The notes: generated by a model not told the origin, from the letters alone. A stretch of DNA of 32,259 bases from a virus (IMGVR_UViG_3300009314_000060:1-32259); one strand, 5' to 3'. Counted from the stretch's first letter, positions 7,323 through 13,594 are shown. A program made the numbers and translations.

Positions 7323-8119
7323 TGGTATATCCTCTTGGTGTAAGGTACGTTGTTCTTTTCACAGTAGGCCGCATACGGTTCATAGCCGTCATTGTCCAGG
7401 ATCTGCTTTGCGATCTCTTTCAGGCGTTTCTGGTCGCCATTGTTTCCCCGGGGTGGCCAGAAGGTTTTCCACCCGTTCATGATGGCAGCCTCGATCACTT
7501 CCTGTTGTGAGCAGTCCTCATCGGCCATCACCTTTTCCAGTTTGCCTATGGCCAGCTTTTCTGCAAAGGGTGTCATGGGTGACTTGATTCTCTGACGCAT
7601 GGTTTTGTATTGTTTCCACAGATTGGCATCAAGCCAATCCGGATATGTATATGTTTCTTTCTTCTTATCATTCTTAACATTCTTATCATTCTTGTTTATA
7701 GTGTCGACACTCTGTATGTTCCTTGTATGTTCCTTGTATGTTTCCTTGGATGTTACGTAGTTCGATGGGTCTTGGTATTGATCGTAATTACATATGGTTA
7801 TTAGCATACCCCGTGTCAGCTTCTCTGTATGCACCATCGTCCGTTTCTTTAGCCATCTCATGGCGGTTTCGCAGTCATTCTTGGAATAGGTCTGTTTTCG
7901 CCACCCAACCATCCAATGCAGACCCTCTTGAATGTCTCTATAGGATCGGATGCATTGACCTCGGGCAATGTCTCGGCCTGAATATCGTGCGGGCTCATGA
8001 TTGGCTTCCATGATTAACCAGTCCCAGATTTCTCTGACGTGCGGTGGTGCATGTGCGATCTCAGATGATTGAATCTTGCGGGCCTTCAGATAATAGCCCC
8101 CAGGTATGTCGGCCGGCAT
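7319..8119 (-). CDS. Probable replication initiator (DnaD/O-like)
   Basis: This 266-residue protein has a winged-helix-like N-terminal half (about 1-110; VREIWDWLIMEANH, YSKNDCETAMRWLKKRTMVH, GMLITICNYDQYQ), as in phage DnaD/replisome-organiser proteins. A low-complexity Asn/Lys linker follows at about 130-155. The C-terminal region WLDANLWKQYKTMRQRIKSP then GWKTFWPPR is a pattern seen at the end of many phage initiators. It should bind the phage origin and recruit the host replication machinery. The ATG at 8119 follows GAGGGG. Its leader holds a large RNA structure at 8139-8239. The linker is AT-richer than its surroundings. Confidence 0.85.
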   Translation of the reverse strand: MPADIPGGYYLKARKIQSSEIAHAPPHVREIWDWLIMEANHEPARYSGRDIARGQCIRSYRDIQEGLHWMVGWRKQTYSKNDCETAMRWLKKRTMVHTEKLTRGMLITICNYDQYQDPSNYVTSKETYKEHTRNIQSVDTINKNDKNVKNDKKKETYTYPDWLDANLWKQYKTMRQRIKSPMTPFAEKLAIGKLEKVMADEDCSQQEVIEAAIMNGWKTFWPPRGNNGDQKRLKEIAKQILDNDGYEPYAAYCEKNNVPYTKRIYQ

Positions 8120-8138
8120 GGTCTACCCCTCAAAAGCA

Positions 8139-8239
8139 AAATAGGACTGTCTTGACGGCTCTCGGGTTAGCGTAGCACCAAGGGTGCAGAGCCGCCAAAC
8201 AATCCTATTTCAATCTTGAACAGTATCATATGCTAACCC
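8139..8239 (-). promoter_or_regulatory. Structured RNA leader or origin element before the initiator gene
   Basis: On the minus strand, 8210-8188 pairs with 8162-8139 over 23 base pairs with one bulged base. The only two non-Watson-Crick pairs are both G-U in this strand but would be A-C mismatches in the other, which suggests the RNA sense. Inside, 8187-8183 pairs with 8179-8175 (GCACC-CTT-GGTGC), stacked on the stem. GGGTTAGC (8239-8232) is complementary to GCTAACCC (8171-8164), an a-b-a'-b' order that would make a pseudoknot. The 3' arm ends about 7 bases before the Shine-Dalgarno of the initiator gene. Alternatively it is an origin element. A TATGAT hexamer (8230-8225) is a possible -10. 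Confidence 0.6.
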
Positions 8240-8257
8240 TACCCCACCAATACCCCA

Positions 8258-8452
8258 TCAGGATGGGGGTGTCAAGAGCTTGTGGACCTCAATCACCGGT
8301 AGTTCCTCTAATCCACAGAACGTCCAAAGGGCCGTGTCACCGTTCCGTGCAACAACACGGCCGGTATCACCCACTGTCAAATATTGAACCGGTATTGTGC
8401 GCAGTATGTCCAGCCCCTTCCTGGTTGTCTCACACTCGATTGTGATCTTCAT
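8258..8452 (-). CDS. Small protein, unknown function
   Basis: This 64-residue protein is predicted to be beta-rich (MKITIECETTRKGLDILRTI, then VGDTGRVVARNGDTALWTF). The ribosome site is weak (AGG before ATG at 8452). It is the last gene before the structured leader at 8139-8239. Its stop codon sits in a perfect dyad, CCCCATC-CT-GATGGGG (8269-8254). The family is not recognised. Confidence 0.7.
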   Translation of the reverse strand: MKITIECETTRKGLDILRTIPVQYLTVGDTGRVVARNGDTALWTFCGLEELPVIEVHKLLTPPS

Positions 8453-8478
8453 CGTTTTTGCCTGTTATCCGCACGTTT

Positions 8479-8682
8479 TCAGTCCATTTCCCGCAGAATA
8501 TCCAGCAATTCCCGCAAATCGCACTTACCCTGCAGATAGATAGCCACATGACAGCACACTGTAGCTATCTCCATTGATTCCCGGTGCATACGTGCAGGGT
8601 CTTCAAGTATAGCTTTAATGGCATCCGCTGCTCTCTTGGCCTGGCTCGGTGGCCGGCCTGGTCTAGTCTTCTCTGTTTCCAT
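8479..8682 (-). CDS. Small helical protein, unknown function
   Basis: This 67-residue protein has a basic N-terminus with RPGRPPSQAKR, which resembles an AT-hook-like RGRP patch, followed by a helical region (AADAIKAILEDPAR and DLRELLDILREMD). The ATG at 8682 is chosen because GAGAGG lies upstream; it overlaps the preceding gene by 20 bases. DNA contact through the basic patch is possible. The family is not recognised. Confidence 0.7.
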   Translation of the reverse strand: METEKTRPGRPPSQAKRAADAIKAILEDPARMHRESMEIATVCCHVAIYLQGKCDLRELLDILREMD

Positions 8683-8827
8683 AGCTATCAAACCTCTCTT
8701 TCAGGTATTGCACTGTCTCTCGGTCCTGGTCATCCGATCGCCTGGCTGCTACCAGCAGGGCCATGAGCATGATCCCCAGGAAGCCACCTACCATCATCCC
8801 AATGCCAAACACTATCCATGCGTTCAC
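8663..8827 (-). CDS. Small membrane protein (DUF3789-like shape)
   Basis: This 54-residue protein starts with GTG at 8827, overlapping the previous stop as GTGA, with GAGG upstream. One long hydrophobic segment covers residues 3-27 (WIVFGIGMMVGGFLGIMLMA), followed by a charged tail. The size and glycine-rich membrane segment recall small DUF3789-type phage proteins. An earlier start would add 14 residues without a ribosome site. It is not placed with the late lysis genes, so a holin role is unlikely. Confidence 0.7.
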   Translation of the reverse strand: MNAWIVFGIGMMVGGFLGIMLMALLVAARRSDDQDRETVQYLKERFDSYGNRED

Positions 8828-9000
8828 TTGGTCGCCTCCTCGTATGCCTCCATAGCATGAGTTGGGCACAGCGTTTCATATGCTTCATGGCTGTAGTCAG
8901 AATCAGGGGTGACTATTCTCCTAGTTGCTTTCTTGTCTGCGATGTCCTGTATAGCGACAAATCTACCGCAGACATCACACTTTAGCGGCTTCAGCATCAT
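8824..9000 (-). CDS. Small zinc-finger-like protein (58 aa)
   Basis: The frame opens with ATG-ATG at 9000/8997 after GGAG and stops at 8824. The protein begins MMLKPLKCDVCGRF and ends LCPTHAMEAYEEATK. The CxxC at the start and CxxH near the end could hold one zinc ion. It overlaps its upstream neighbour by 26 bases and its downstream neighbour by 4. Function is unknown. Confidence 0.65.
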   Translation of the reverse strand: MMLKPLKCDVCGRFVAIQDIADKKATRRIVTPDSDYSHEAYETLCPTHAMEAYEEATK

Positions 9001-9112
9001 ATTTCTCCATAGCCTCGTGCTCCAAGGCTTCCAGCGTTGCCATTAGCTCGGGGTCGTCACACGTGAGCATCATTGCCTGTATCACAGCGATGCGTTCTAG
9101 GGGTGTCATCAT
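8975..9112 (-). CDS. Very small helical protein (45 aa)
   Basis: The frame starts with tandem ATG codons at 9112/9109, overlapping the upstream stop as ATGA, and stops at TGA 8977-8975. The product begins MMTPLERIAVIQAMML and continues as one acidic amphipathic helix (PELMATLEALEHEAMEKYD). It is coupled to both neighbours. It may be real because the tiling is continuous, but its size gives little independent support. Confidence 0.55.
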   Translation of the reverse strand: MMTPLERIAVIQAMMLTCDDPELMATLEALEHEAMEKYDAEAAKV

Positions 9113-9411
9113 ACGTCTGCTCCGCACCGTGGACACTTACAGTCAATAGCTACTTCTGGATGAGGTCGGGTGCTGCACACAGGGCACTCATCCCCGCTGC
9201 TTGGCTCTGCCCCTGGGCACACTCTGTCTCCGTTACATGTCCTGCCTACTTTCAGGTACGGGCAGTCCTCCGTCGGGTACTCACAGCCACCAGCCTTGCT
9301 GTCCAGGGCTGCTTGGTATGCCTTGCGAGTCCATGCCCTGACGGTAGCACGCATATAAGGATCTTCGCTCTCTCGCCAAGCAATGTACTGGTCTTCCTGT
9401 TCCGGTGTCAT
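9109..9411 (-). CDS. Cys-rich small protein with shared N-terminal module
   Basis: This 100-residue protein begins MTPEQEDQYIAWRESEDPYM and contains QAALDSKAGG, the same module as in the gene just upstream (9413-9670). Its C-terminal half has eight or more cysteines (CEYPTEDCPYLK, CNGDRVC, CPVC, CKCPRCGADV), which suggests one or two zinc sites. The ATG at 9411 lies one base after the previous stop. A longer reading would run through the neighbour and is rejected. Function is unknown. Confidence 0.75.
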   Translation of the reverse strand: MTPEQEDQYIAWRESEDPYMRATVRAWTRKAYQAALDSKAGGCEYPTEDCPYLKVGRTCNGDRVCPGAEPSSGDECPVCSTRPHPEVAIDCKCPRCGADV

Positions 9412-9412
9412 A

Positions 9413-9670
9413 TCAGCCCTCCGCGTCATCGGTAGAACCACCTGGCCCTTGCTTATTGATGGTGATGTTGCCCCCTGGAAACCGTATGGTGAAAGGCAGT
9501 TCAGATATATCGAAGCCAGCCTTGCTGTCCAGGGTGGCTTGCAGTTGCTCTGCACATACGGAATAGCACTCTGACCACGCTTGTTCTACCCTCTGCATGA
9601 CCTCATCGTCGAAGATTTCCAGTTCTGTGGCCTTCTGTCTCCAGTGTGCAATCAGTTCTTCCGGTGTCAT
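9413..9670 (-). CDS. Small protein with MTPEE module
   Basis: This 85-residue protein begins MTPEELIAHWRQKATELEI and has AEQLQATLDSKAG before a short beta-like end (FTIRFPGGNITINKQG). The same N-terminal module, including the ALDSKAG or TLDSKAG block, occurs in the next gene, so the pair probably arose by duplication. The ATG at 9670 follows a very strong purine-rich site (GGAGAGGAGGAGGA). Function is unknown. Confidence 0.75.
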   Translation of the reverse strand: MTPEELIAHWRQKATELEIFDDEVMQRVEQAWSECYSVCAEQLQATLDSKAGFDISELPFTIRFPGGNITINKQGPGGSTDDAEG

Positions 9671-9671
9671 G

Positions 9672-9842
9672 TCAGTCCTCCTCCTCTCCAGCATACTTCT
9701 TGATTAGCTTGTCTACGTCTTTGGTTAAGGCGTCCAGGTTGATACCCCTCGCGGTCAATGTCTGGATACGTTCTTTTTGGTTCTCAGGCTCATTTCCCCA
9801 AACATAGACCGCTAACAGCTGAAGAGTCGATTGCTCAGCCAT
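9672..9842 (-). CDS. Small helical protein (56 aa)
   Basis: ATG at 9842 opens a 56-codon frame ending at TGA 9674-9672. The product begins MAEQSTLQLLAVYVWGNEP and ends with an acidic helix (LIKKYAGEEED). It overlaps the upstream gene by 8 bases, and its own 3' end supplies the strong ribosome site of the next gene. The family is not recognised. Confidence 0.65.
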   Translation of the reverse strand: MAEQSTLQLLAVYVWGNEPENQKERIQTLTARGINLDALTKDVDKLIKKYAGEEED

Positions 9843-10071
9843 CGCTTTCCTCCGGTGCTACGAGAACAGTACACTCCCGATGCTCACCATCCAGCCCTGT
9901 CGTCCCACCGCACTCGCAGACGCTCGGCAGGGGGCACCAGCCTGGGATTTCTGGTCCTACACACAGAGATGCATTGCGTTCAGGGACTTGGCACAGAGGC
10001 TCCCGATTCACACGGCTTTCTCTGTGAATACAATCCCATGCGCTCTCAATCACCAGCAGCTTCTTTGGCAT
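9835..10071 (-). CDS. Small Cys-containing protein, unknown function
   Basis: This 78-residue protein starts at ATG 10071 after GAGAGGGG; a longer frame from 10134 lacks a site and enters the neighbour. It begins MPKKLLVIESAWDCIHRE and has cysteines in PLCQV, SLCVG, GWCPLP, VCECGG and RECTV. Several could bind a metal. Function is unknown. Confidence 0.65.
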   Translation of the reverse strand: MPKKLLVIESAWDCIHRESRVNREPLCQVPERNASLCVGPEIPGWCPLPSVCECGGTTGLDGEHRECTVLVAPEESDG

Positions 10072-10087
10072 CGTTAGCCCCTCTCCA

Positions 10088-10309
10088 CTATCTAAAGTAT
10101 GCTGCTTGCTGATCTTCTGGAAGATAATCCACAAATAGCATTGGGCCGTCAGATACTTTCCTAAGCGAAACCCACCGATTGTCTGGATGCCAGTAGAACA
10201 GCCAATCCTTGCCGTGCCATTTGCCGACTAAGTAGGGTCGACTTGCACTATCCAGAAATACTTTGGGGTCTTCTATCCCGTACTTTGCAGCAAACTCTGT
10301 TTTTAACAT
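10088..10309 (-). CDS. Small protein, unknown function
   Basis: This 73-residue protein has ATG at 10309 after GAAGGG with good spacing. It begins MLKTEFAAKYGIEDPKVFL and is rich in aromatic residues in the middle (KWHGKDWLFYWHPDNRW). It lies in a tightly packed run of small early genes. No family is recognised. Confidence 0.75.
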   Translation of the reverse strand: MLKTEFAAKYGIEDPKVFLDSASRPYLVGKWHGKDWLFYWHPDNRWVSLRKVSDGPMLFVDYLPEDQQAAYFR

Positions 10310-10333
10310 GTCAGCCCTTCTCGGTTGTGCCAG

Positions 10334-10528
10334 TTATTCCACCGGCTCAAAGGTCACATCATTGAAGACGCCCTCGATGCCGACTAGCCGTATTTTTGTG
10401 TGCCAGGAGTGAACCTCTCGATTTGCCACCTTATAGATGGCACCCACGGTTAGGACATCATTGGGGTCGTCATTGCCGCCCCAACGTATCTGGACCTTGG
10501 TCTGCTTTTCTGCAAATCTGACCTTCAT
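10334..10528 (-). CDS. Small phage protein with KVANREVHSWHTK motif
   Basis: This 64-residue, beta-rich protein uses ATG 10528, placed 5 bases after GGAG; the longer frame starting at 10561 has no support. The pattern DVLTVGAIYKVANREVHSWH followed by TKIRLVGIEG resembles a small conserved protein seen in many phage early regions, possibly an SH3-like barrel. Its function is not known to me. Confidence 0.78.
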   Translation of the reverse strand: MKVRFAEKQTKVQIRWGGNDDPNDVLTVGAIYKVANREVHSWHTKIRLVGIEGVFNDVTFEPVE

Positions 10529-10560
10529 TATCGCTCCTGTTGCGCCAGCGGCCCAGGGCA

Positions 10561-11520
10561 CTATACCGGCAAATCCTGATCAGCCTGGTACTGCTCCACA
10601 ATCTGGCCTATGTTCTCGATAATGTCAGAGGCAGCTGCCCGGCTGATGCGTTCATCGTCAGCCAGCCCCAGCACCTCGGTCTGATACCACCGCATAACGG
10701 CCGACATCTCATCCCGGCTACACCCCAGCTTCTGCAGCTCCACAAATATCTTCTTCCTCTGGCTCTCTGTGATATAGAGGTTGCGTGGCTTGCTGTCACC
10801 GGTAGGCACCCCACGGGTGAATCCTGACTGCTTGGGGTCCACCATACTGGCATCCATTTCCTCGGCCGGTGTCGGGCTATACCCACCCAGGACGGCCACC
10901 CATGCAAACACTGACCGCAGTGCCTTGCCTGCCGCCCGGGTCTGTGCCATCGATCGGATGGCGTACTGGTCACGGTTCTTCCAGTTCTTCTCATCGGTGG
11001 CACACATGGACTCGGCGGCCCCTATGGTCATGCCCCTCTCATCTACCACCTGAACCCTGGACTCCCAGCCTACCACCGTGTCACCATCCTTGATAGGCTT
11101 GGTCCACTCGGTCACCGGGGTGCATTGAAAGAACCTGCCGATGGTCTGCCAGGCTTCAAACATCAGGTGTTCCTTCTTGCCAAACCTCTGGGATAGCTGG
11201 GCCTGGTCCACCACCTGCTTGAGCACCTTGGCCATCTCGGATCCCCGCTCTACCTGTTCCTGGGGTGACAGCTTCAGGGCCATTGGCGCCGGCTCTGATG
11301 CCACCAGGTCAAATGTCTCTGCCATGGGCTTATCCTCCGTTGTCTGGTATTGTCTAAGGTCAATCTCGTGGACGCTGTATTGTAGGCCGTCCTGCTTGTT
11401 CCGGATGCCAATGTACTGACCGTACCGGCCGGTGGTGCGCCAGTGGTCGTACAGGCCCGGGGGTATGAAGCCCACGCCCTGGACGCTGATGGCCTCGGGG
11501 GGTATTAGGTAGGTTGTCAC
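10561..11520 (-). CDS. Probable recombination/ssDNA-annealing protein
   Basis: This 319-residue protein starts with GTG at 11520, overlapping the previous stop as GTGA. Its middle (about 105-225) has EHLMFEAWQTIGRFFQCTP, then RDQYAIRSMAQTRAAGKALR and LGGYSPTPAEEM, a conserved set in phage early regions that I associate with single-strand annealing (Rad52/Sak- or RecT-like) proteins. The C-terminal domain (about 250-315) begins ITESQRKKIFVELQKLG and resembles the tail domain of phage recombination proteins. It lies downstream of a strong promoter and in the same block as a VRR-NUC nuclease. The exact family is uncertain. Confidence 0.6.
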   Translation of the reverse strand: MTTYLIPPEAISVQGVGFIPPGLYDHWRTTGRYGQYIGIRNKQDGLQYSVHEIDLRQYQTTEDKPMAETFDLVASEPAPMALKLSPQEQVERGSEMAKVLKQVVDQAQLSQRFGKKEHLMFEAWQTIGRFFQCTPVTEWTKPIKDGDTVVGWESRVQVVDERGMTIGAAESMCATDEKNWKNRDQYAIRSMAQTRAAGKALRSVFAWVAVLGGYSPTPAEEMDASMVDPKQSGFTRGVPTGDSKPRNLYITESQRKKIFVELQKLGCSRDEMSAVMRWYQTEVLGLADDERISRAAASDIIENIGQIVEQYQADQDLPV

Positions 11521-11738
11521 TTGGCCTTTTCCTTGGCCTTGCGCATCTTTTCAAGGTGGTCTGGTGTGATGGGTCTTTTGGGTAGATAGGGATTCTTGCC
11601 CATCCTGAAATGGTAGAGAGGACAGCCCGGTGCCGTGCATCTCTTGATTTCACCTCGATTGCCGCCCATACACTCGATACAGAATGCCCTTATTGCCTTC
11701 AAGGAAGTACGCTTGTGTTCAGAATCCCTGATAAACAT
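11517..11738 (-). CDS. Conserved small Cys-rich phage protein
   Basis: This 73-residue protein has the pattern KAIRAFCIECMGGNRGEIKR, then CTAPGCPLYHFRMGKNPY. The paired CxxC and CxxxxC cysteines suggest one zinc site. Proteins with this arrangement are common next to phage recombination genes, but their function is unknown to me. The ATG at 11738 has only a weak ribosome site. The stop overlaps the start of the annealing-protein gene. Confidence 0.85.
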   Translation of the reverse strand: MFIRDSEHKRTSLKAIRAFCIECMGGNRGEIKRCTAPGCPLYHFRMGKNPYLPKRPITPDHLEKMRKAKEKAK

Positions 11739-11838
11739 GATAGAAATCTAGTTCCAGGTGTACTCCAGCACACCCCCAGGATTGAAAACCGTCTGTGAGC
11801 GTATTGGAACGTACTCTAAGGGGTGTATAAGGGTGTTT

Positions 11839-12087
11839 CTAGGCACTGTGTGATCCCCCCTCTACCCCTTTTCGCTTATCCCACCATGCAGACTTGCACT
11901 TGGGGCATATCCTGACGTCGGCACCCCTGGGTGTCCACTGGTGACCGCACCGCTTGCACTTGAGTTTTGGTAGCTTGATTTTCATTTGGTGTCCTTGTTC
12001 CGGCGTTGTCAGTCCATACCACCACTCACGGCAGCAACGGGCACAGACCCATCCAGCGTTGTCAGTCCATACCACCACCTGTGACAT
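11839..12087 (-). CDS. Zinc-ribbon protein
   Basis: The C-terminal 48 residues are a typical zinc ribbon: LKCKRCGHQWTPR, then ICPKCKSAWWDKR. The longest reading starts at ATG 12087 after GAGGGGGG and gives 82 residues, with an extra CARCC cluster. An internal ATG at 11985, preceded by AAGGA, would give only the ribbon and looks like the usual form of the family. Two copies of a 23-base repeat lie in the first 85 bases. It is the first gene after the promoter at 12116-12144. Such ribbons often bind nucleic acid; the partner is unknown. Confidence 0.8.
   Translation of the reverse strand: MSQVVVWTDNAGWVCARCCREWWYGLTTPEQGHQMKIKLPKLKCKRCGHQWTPRGADVRICPKCKSAWWDKRKGVEGGSHSA
12003..12078. repeat. 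Two 23-bp direct repeats 53 bp apart
   Basis: Bases 12003-12025 and 12056-12078 are identical. The 53-bp period is about five turns of DNA and not a multiple of three, so the copies code in different frames and are not a protein repeat. They lie just downstream of the strong promoter, which suits paired binding sites or a recent duplication. Confidence 0.85.
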
Positions 12088-12115
12088 GAAACCCCCCTCA
12101 TTGATTGTTTACCTA

Positions 12116-12144
12116 TATATATAACGCATAGGTTAACCTGTCAA
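12116..12144 (-). promoter_or_regulatory. Strong early promoter with palindrome in the spacer
   Basis: Minus strand TTGACA (12144-12139) is followed after 17 bases by TATATA (12121-12116). The -35 and spacing are perfect and the -10 matches 4 of 6. The first 8 bases of the spacer are the palindrome GGTTAACC (12138-12131), a possible operator. It overlaps the 3' end of the preceding gene and would drive the zinc ribbon and the replication/modification genes. Confidence 0.75.
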
Positions 12145-12333
12145 GTGTTCATTGAGCCTCTTCAATCGCCTTTGCAGTTCCCTATAGACTTGTTCACCAT
12201 AAAGCACCTTCACACAGGGCAGACATATCCCGTGGGTGGTATCTTCACCCCAGTCCTCACGGTGCAGGAACCGACCGGTACGGCTGCCGTCAGGCTTCAG
12301 TATCCGGTGGCAATTGGCACAGATGGTTGTCAT
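12133..12333 (-). CDS. Small zinc-binding protein
   Basis: This 66-residue protein begins MTTICANCHRILKPDGS and has GICLPCVKVLYG further on, so it has two CxxC pairs about 31 residues apart. The C-terminal part is a basic helix (LQRRLKRLNEHL). The ATG at 12333 follows the previous stop by 3 bases. The strong early promoter lies in its last codons. Nucleic-acid binding is plausible, but the function is unknown. Confidence 0.78.
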   Translation of the reverse strand: MTTICANCHRILKPDGSRTGRFLHREDWGEDTTHGICLPCVKVLYGEQVYRELQRRLKRLNEHLTG

Positions 12334-12336
12334 TTC

Positions 12337-12615
12337 TCAGTCGCCTTTCCAAGCAAACGGGTCGTTGCCCTCAAGGTCCCACGCGTCCCCGGCCTCGACA
12401 ATTGCCGACCCGTCGCCAAACACGTATCTCACCGGATAGCCCGCGAAATGACTTGACCTATCTGTGCGCTCGTAGGCTCGATTGCCATCGTCGTCAATAT
12501 ACTCCCTGGCATATTCGACCTCGGCACCCTCTACTAGGGATTCGAAACCATCCCAATCCTGGCCGTCATTGCCAAGTTTCGCCGCTACCTTCTCTGCCTC
12601 TGTTCTTGCTGTCAT
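12337..12615 (-). CDS. Acidic small protein, unknown function
   Basis: This 92-residue, strongly acidic protein begins MTARTEAEKVAAKLGND and contains GFESLVEGAEVEYAREYIDD. The ATG at 12615 follows AAGGGGG at good spacing. It is the first gene after the terminator at 12789-12819 and the 170-base gap that follows, so it may be the first expressed early gene. Acidic early proteins can mimic DNA and block host enzymes; this is only a possibility. Confidence 0.78.
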   Translation of the reverse strand: MTARTEAEKVAAKLGNDGQDWDGFESLVEGAEVEYAREYIDDDGNRAYERTDRSSHFAGYPVRYVFGDGSAIVEAGDAWDLEGNDPFAWKGD

Positions 12616-12788
12616 GTTGCCCCCTTATGCCGATTTTGTTGTGTTGTCATGCTCACTTATATAGCAATATCCGTGCCAAGCGTGCACCTAATAAAATCAG
12701 GCACTTACAAAACACCGCCAGAACGAGGTGCCGTAAATTGTCACAAATAGCGACGAACCACGGCAATCGCAACAATTTGCGCCCATAG
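12616..12788 (-). promoter_or_regulatory. Early control gap with possible extended -10 and repeated GTGCC/GGCAC sites
   Basis: No gene is seen here. Minus strand TGCTATATA (about 12663-12655) looks like an extended -10 element. Upstream of it are several short related sites (GGCACC, GTGCC, GTGCAC, GGCAC) and an inverted pair AAATTGT / ACAATTT. The layout suits a promoter with multiple operator half-sites, but no regulator is identified. Confidence 0.35.
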
Positions 12789-12819
12789 AAAAACCCCGAA
12801 TGCCCTATGCACCCGGGGT
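12789..12819 (-). terminator. Rho-independent terminator ending the late operon
   Basis: Minus-strand ACCCCG (12819-12814) pairs with CGGGGT (12798-12793) around a 15-base loop, followed by a T run to 12789. It lies about 50 bases after the last late gene. The stem core is similar to the terminator at 3838-3875. Confidence 0.8.
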
Positions 12820-12872
12820 CTGGCTACCGCCCACAACCAAACTGTTGAAAACAGGTTGCCCTCGGTTATGCC

Positions 12873-13040
12873 CTACTTTGTCAGCTTGTCCAGCTTATGA
12901 CCTAGCCCCGTAATCCCCAGGGCACCACCACACATCATAACCACCTCGGCTATGCCACCCAGCCCCAGGAAATTCAGCACAGCGCCGGCCGCTACGATCG
13001 CACAGCCCACATAGGTCTTCCATCCCTTCATGCCCTTCAT
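12873..13040 (-). CDS. Small membrane protein, putative holin
   Basis: This 55-residue protein begins MKGMKGWKTYVGCAIVAAGA and has two hydrophobic segments joined by a short glycine turn (residues 10-26 and 30-47), then a basic end (GHKLDKLTK). Short proteins starting MKGWKTY with two membrane spans are common beside phage lysis genes. The ATG at 13040 is preceded by GGGGG; an in-frame ATG at 13100 would add 20 charged residues and could give a second, longer form, as in holin/antiholin pairs. No endolysin gene lies nearby, so the holin role rests on place and shape. Confidence 0.65.
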   Translation of the reverse strand: MKGMKGWKTYVGCAIVAAGAVLNFLGLGGIAEVVMMCGGALGITGLGHKLDKLTK

Positions 13041-13086
13041 GTCAATACCCCCTTTTCTGTAGTCTCTCAGTGATACAAACTCACGC

Positions 13087-13362
13087 TCAAGATCGTCCAT
13101 TCAGGACACCCTCAAGCCGTGATAGGCCCTGGGCTGTATCGTCCAGTCTGTTGTGTGCCCGTTCCAGACCAGACTTGGTGGCGTACTTCTCGGGCAACTC
13201 GGCCCGGCACTGGTTGTGCATCTGCAATACCGTATCCAGCTTGCCATGAAGTTCCTTTATGCTGTCCTGCATCTGATTGAAATAGTACCGGCCGGCCCCG
13301 ATCAGCACCGTTGTCAGTAAGAAATAGATTAGTTTGTCCATGTGTGTCATAAGGATCTGCAT
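13087..13362 (-). CDS. Membrane-anchored coiled-coil protein of the lysis/tail-end region
   Basis: This 91-residue protein has one N-terminal membrane span (about 9-24; LIYFLLTTVLIGAGRYYF) and a long helical part with heptad character (SIKELHGKLDTVLQMHNQCR, then RLDDTAQGLSRLEGVL). The form is common next to phage holins (XhlA-like arrangement). The start chosen is ATG 13362, six bases after GGAG; ATG codons at 13374 and 13341 are alternatives. It lies directly before the putative holin. Confidence 0.72.
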   Translation of the reverse strand: MQILMTHMDKLIYFLLTTVLIGAGRYYFNQMQDSIKELHGKLDTVLQMHNQCRAELPEKYATKSGLERAHNRLDDTAQGLSRLEGVLNGRS

Positions 13363-13429
13363 TGCAAACTCCATGCCAAGTGGTAACGTGTTGAATTGAT
13401 TAGGTCTGTGGTTCTAGGGTGTAACGATA

Positions 13430-13594
13430 TTACACAGTCTTGTCTTCAGGCTTCAGCTCGGTCACCTTGTCATGCTCTGCCAGCTGGTCCCGCAGCTGAG
13501 CAATAACCCCGTTGAGGTGAGAAATCATCACCTGTTGTCGGCCGATCATCTGGAACATATCAGCTTCAGTGATCGGTATCGGTTTCTCCGTCAT
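13430..13594 (-). CDS. Small coiled-coil-like protein (54 aa)
   Basis: ATG at 13594 follows GGGAG and opens a 54-codon frame ending at TAA 13432-13430. The product begins MTEKPIPITEADMFQMIGRQ and continues as a helix (ISHLNGVIAQLRDQLAEHDK). It overlaps the upstream small gene by 29 bases. Similar short helical proteins often lie between fibre and lysis genes. Function is unknown. Confidence 0.7.
   Translation of the reverse strand: MTEKPIPITEADMFQMIGRQQVMISHLNGVIAQLRDQLAEHDKVTELKPEDKTV

Noticed and set aside
8254-8269. CCCCATC-CT-GATGGGG dyad as a terminator
   Set aside because: The stem is perfect, but no T run follows on the minus strand, and it overlaps a stop codon.
8247-8275. TTGACA-17-TATTGG as a promoter of the initiator gene
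   Set aside because: The -35 is perfect but the -10 lacks the conserved final T and it lies in the end of a gene; kept only as a weak possibility.
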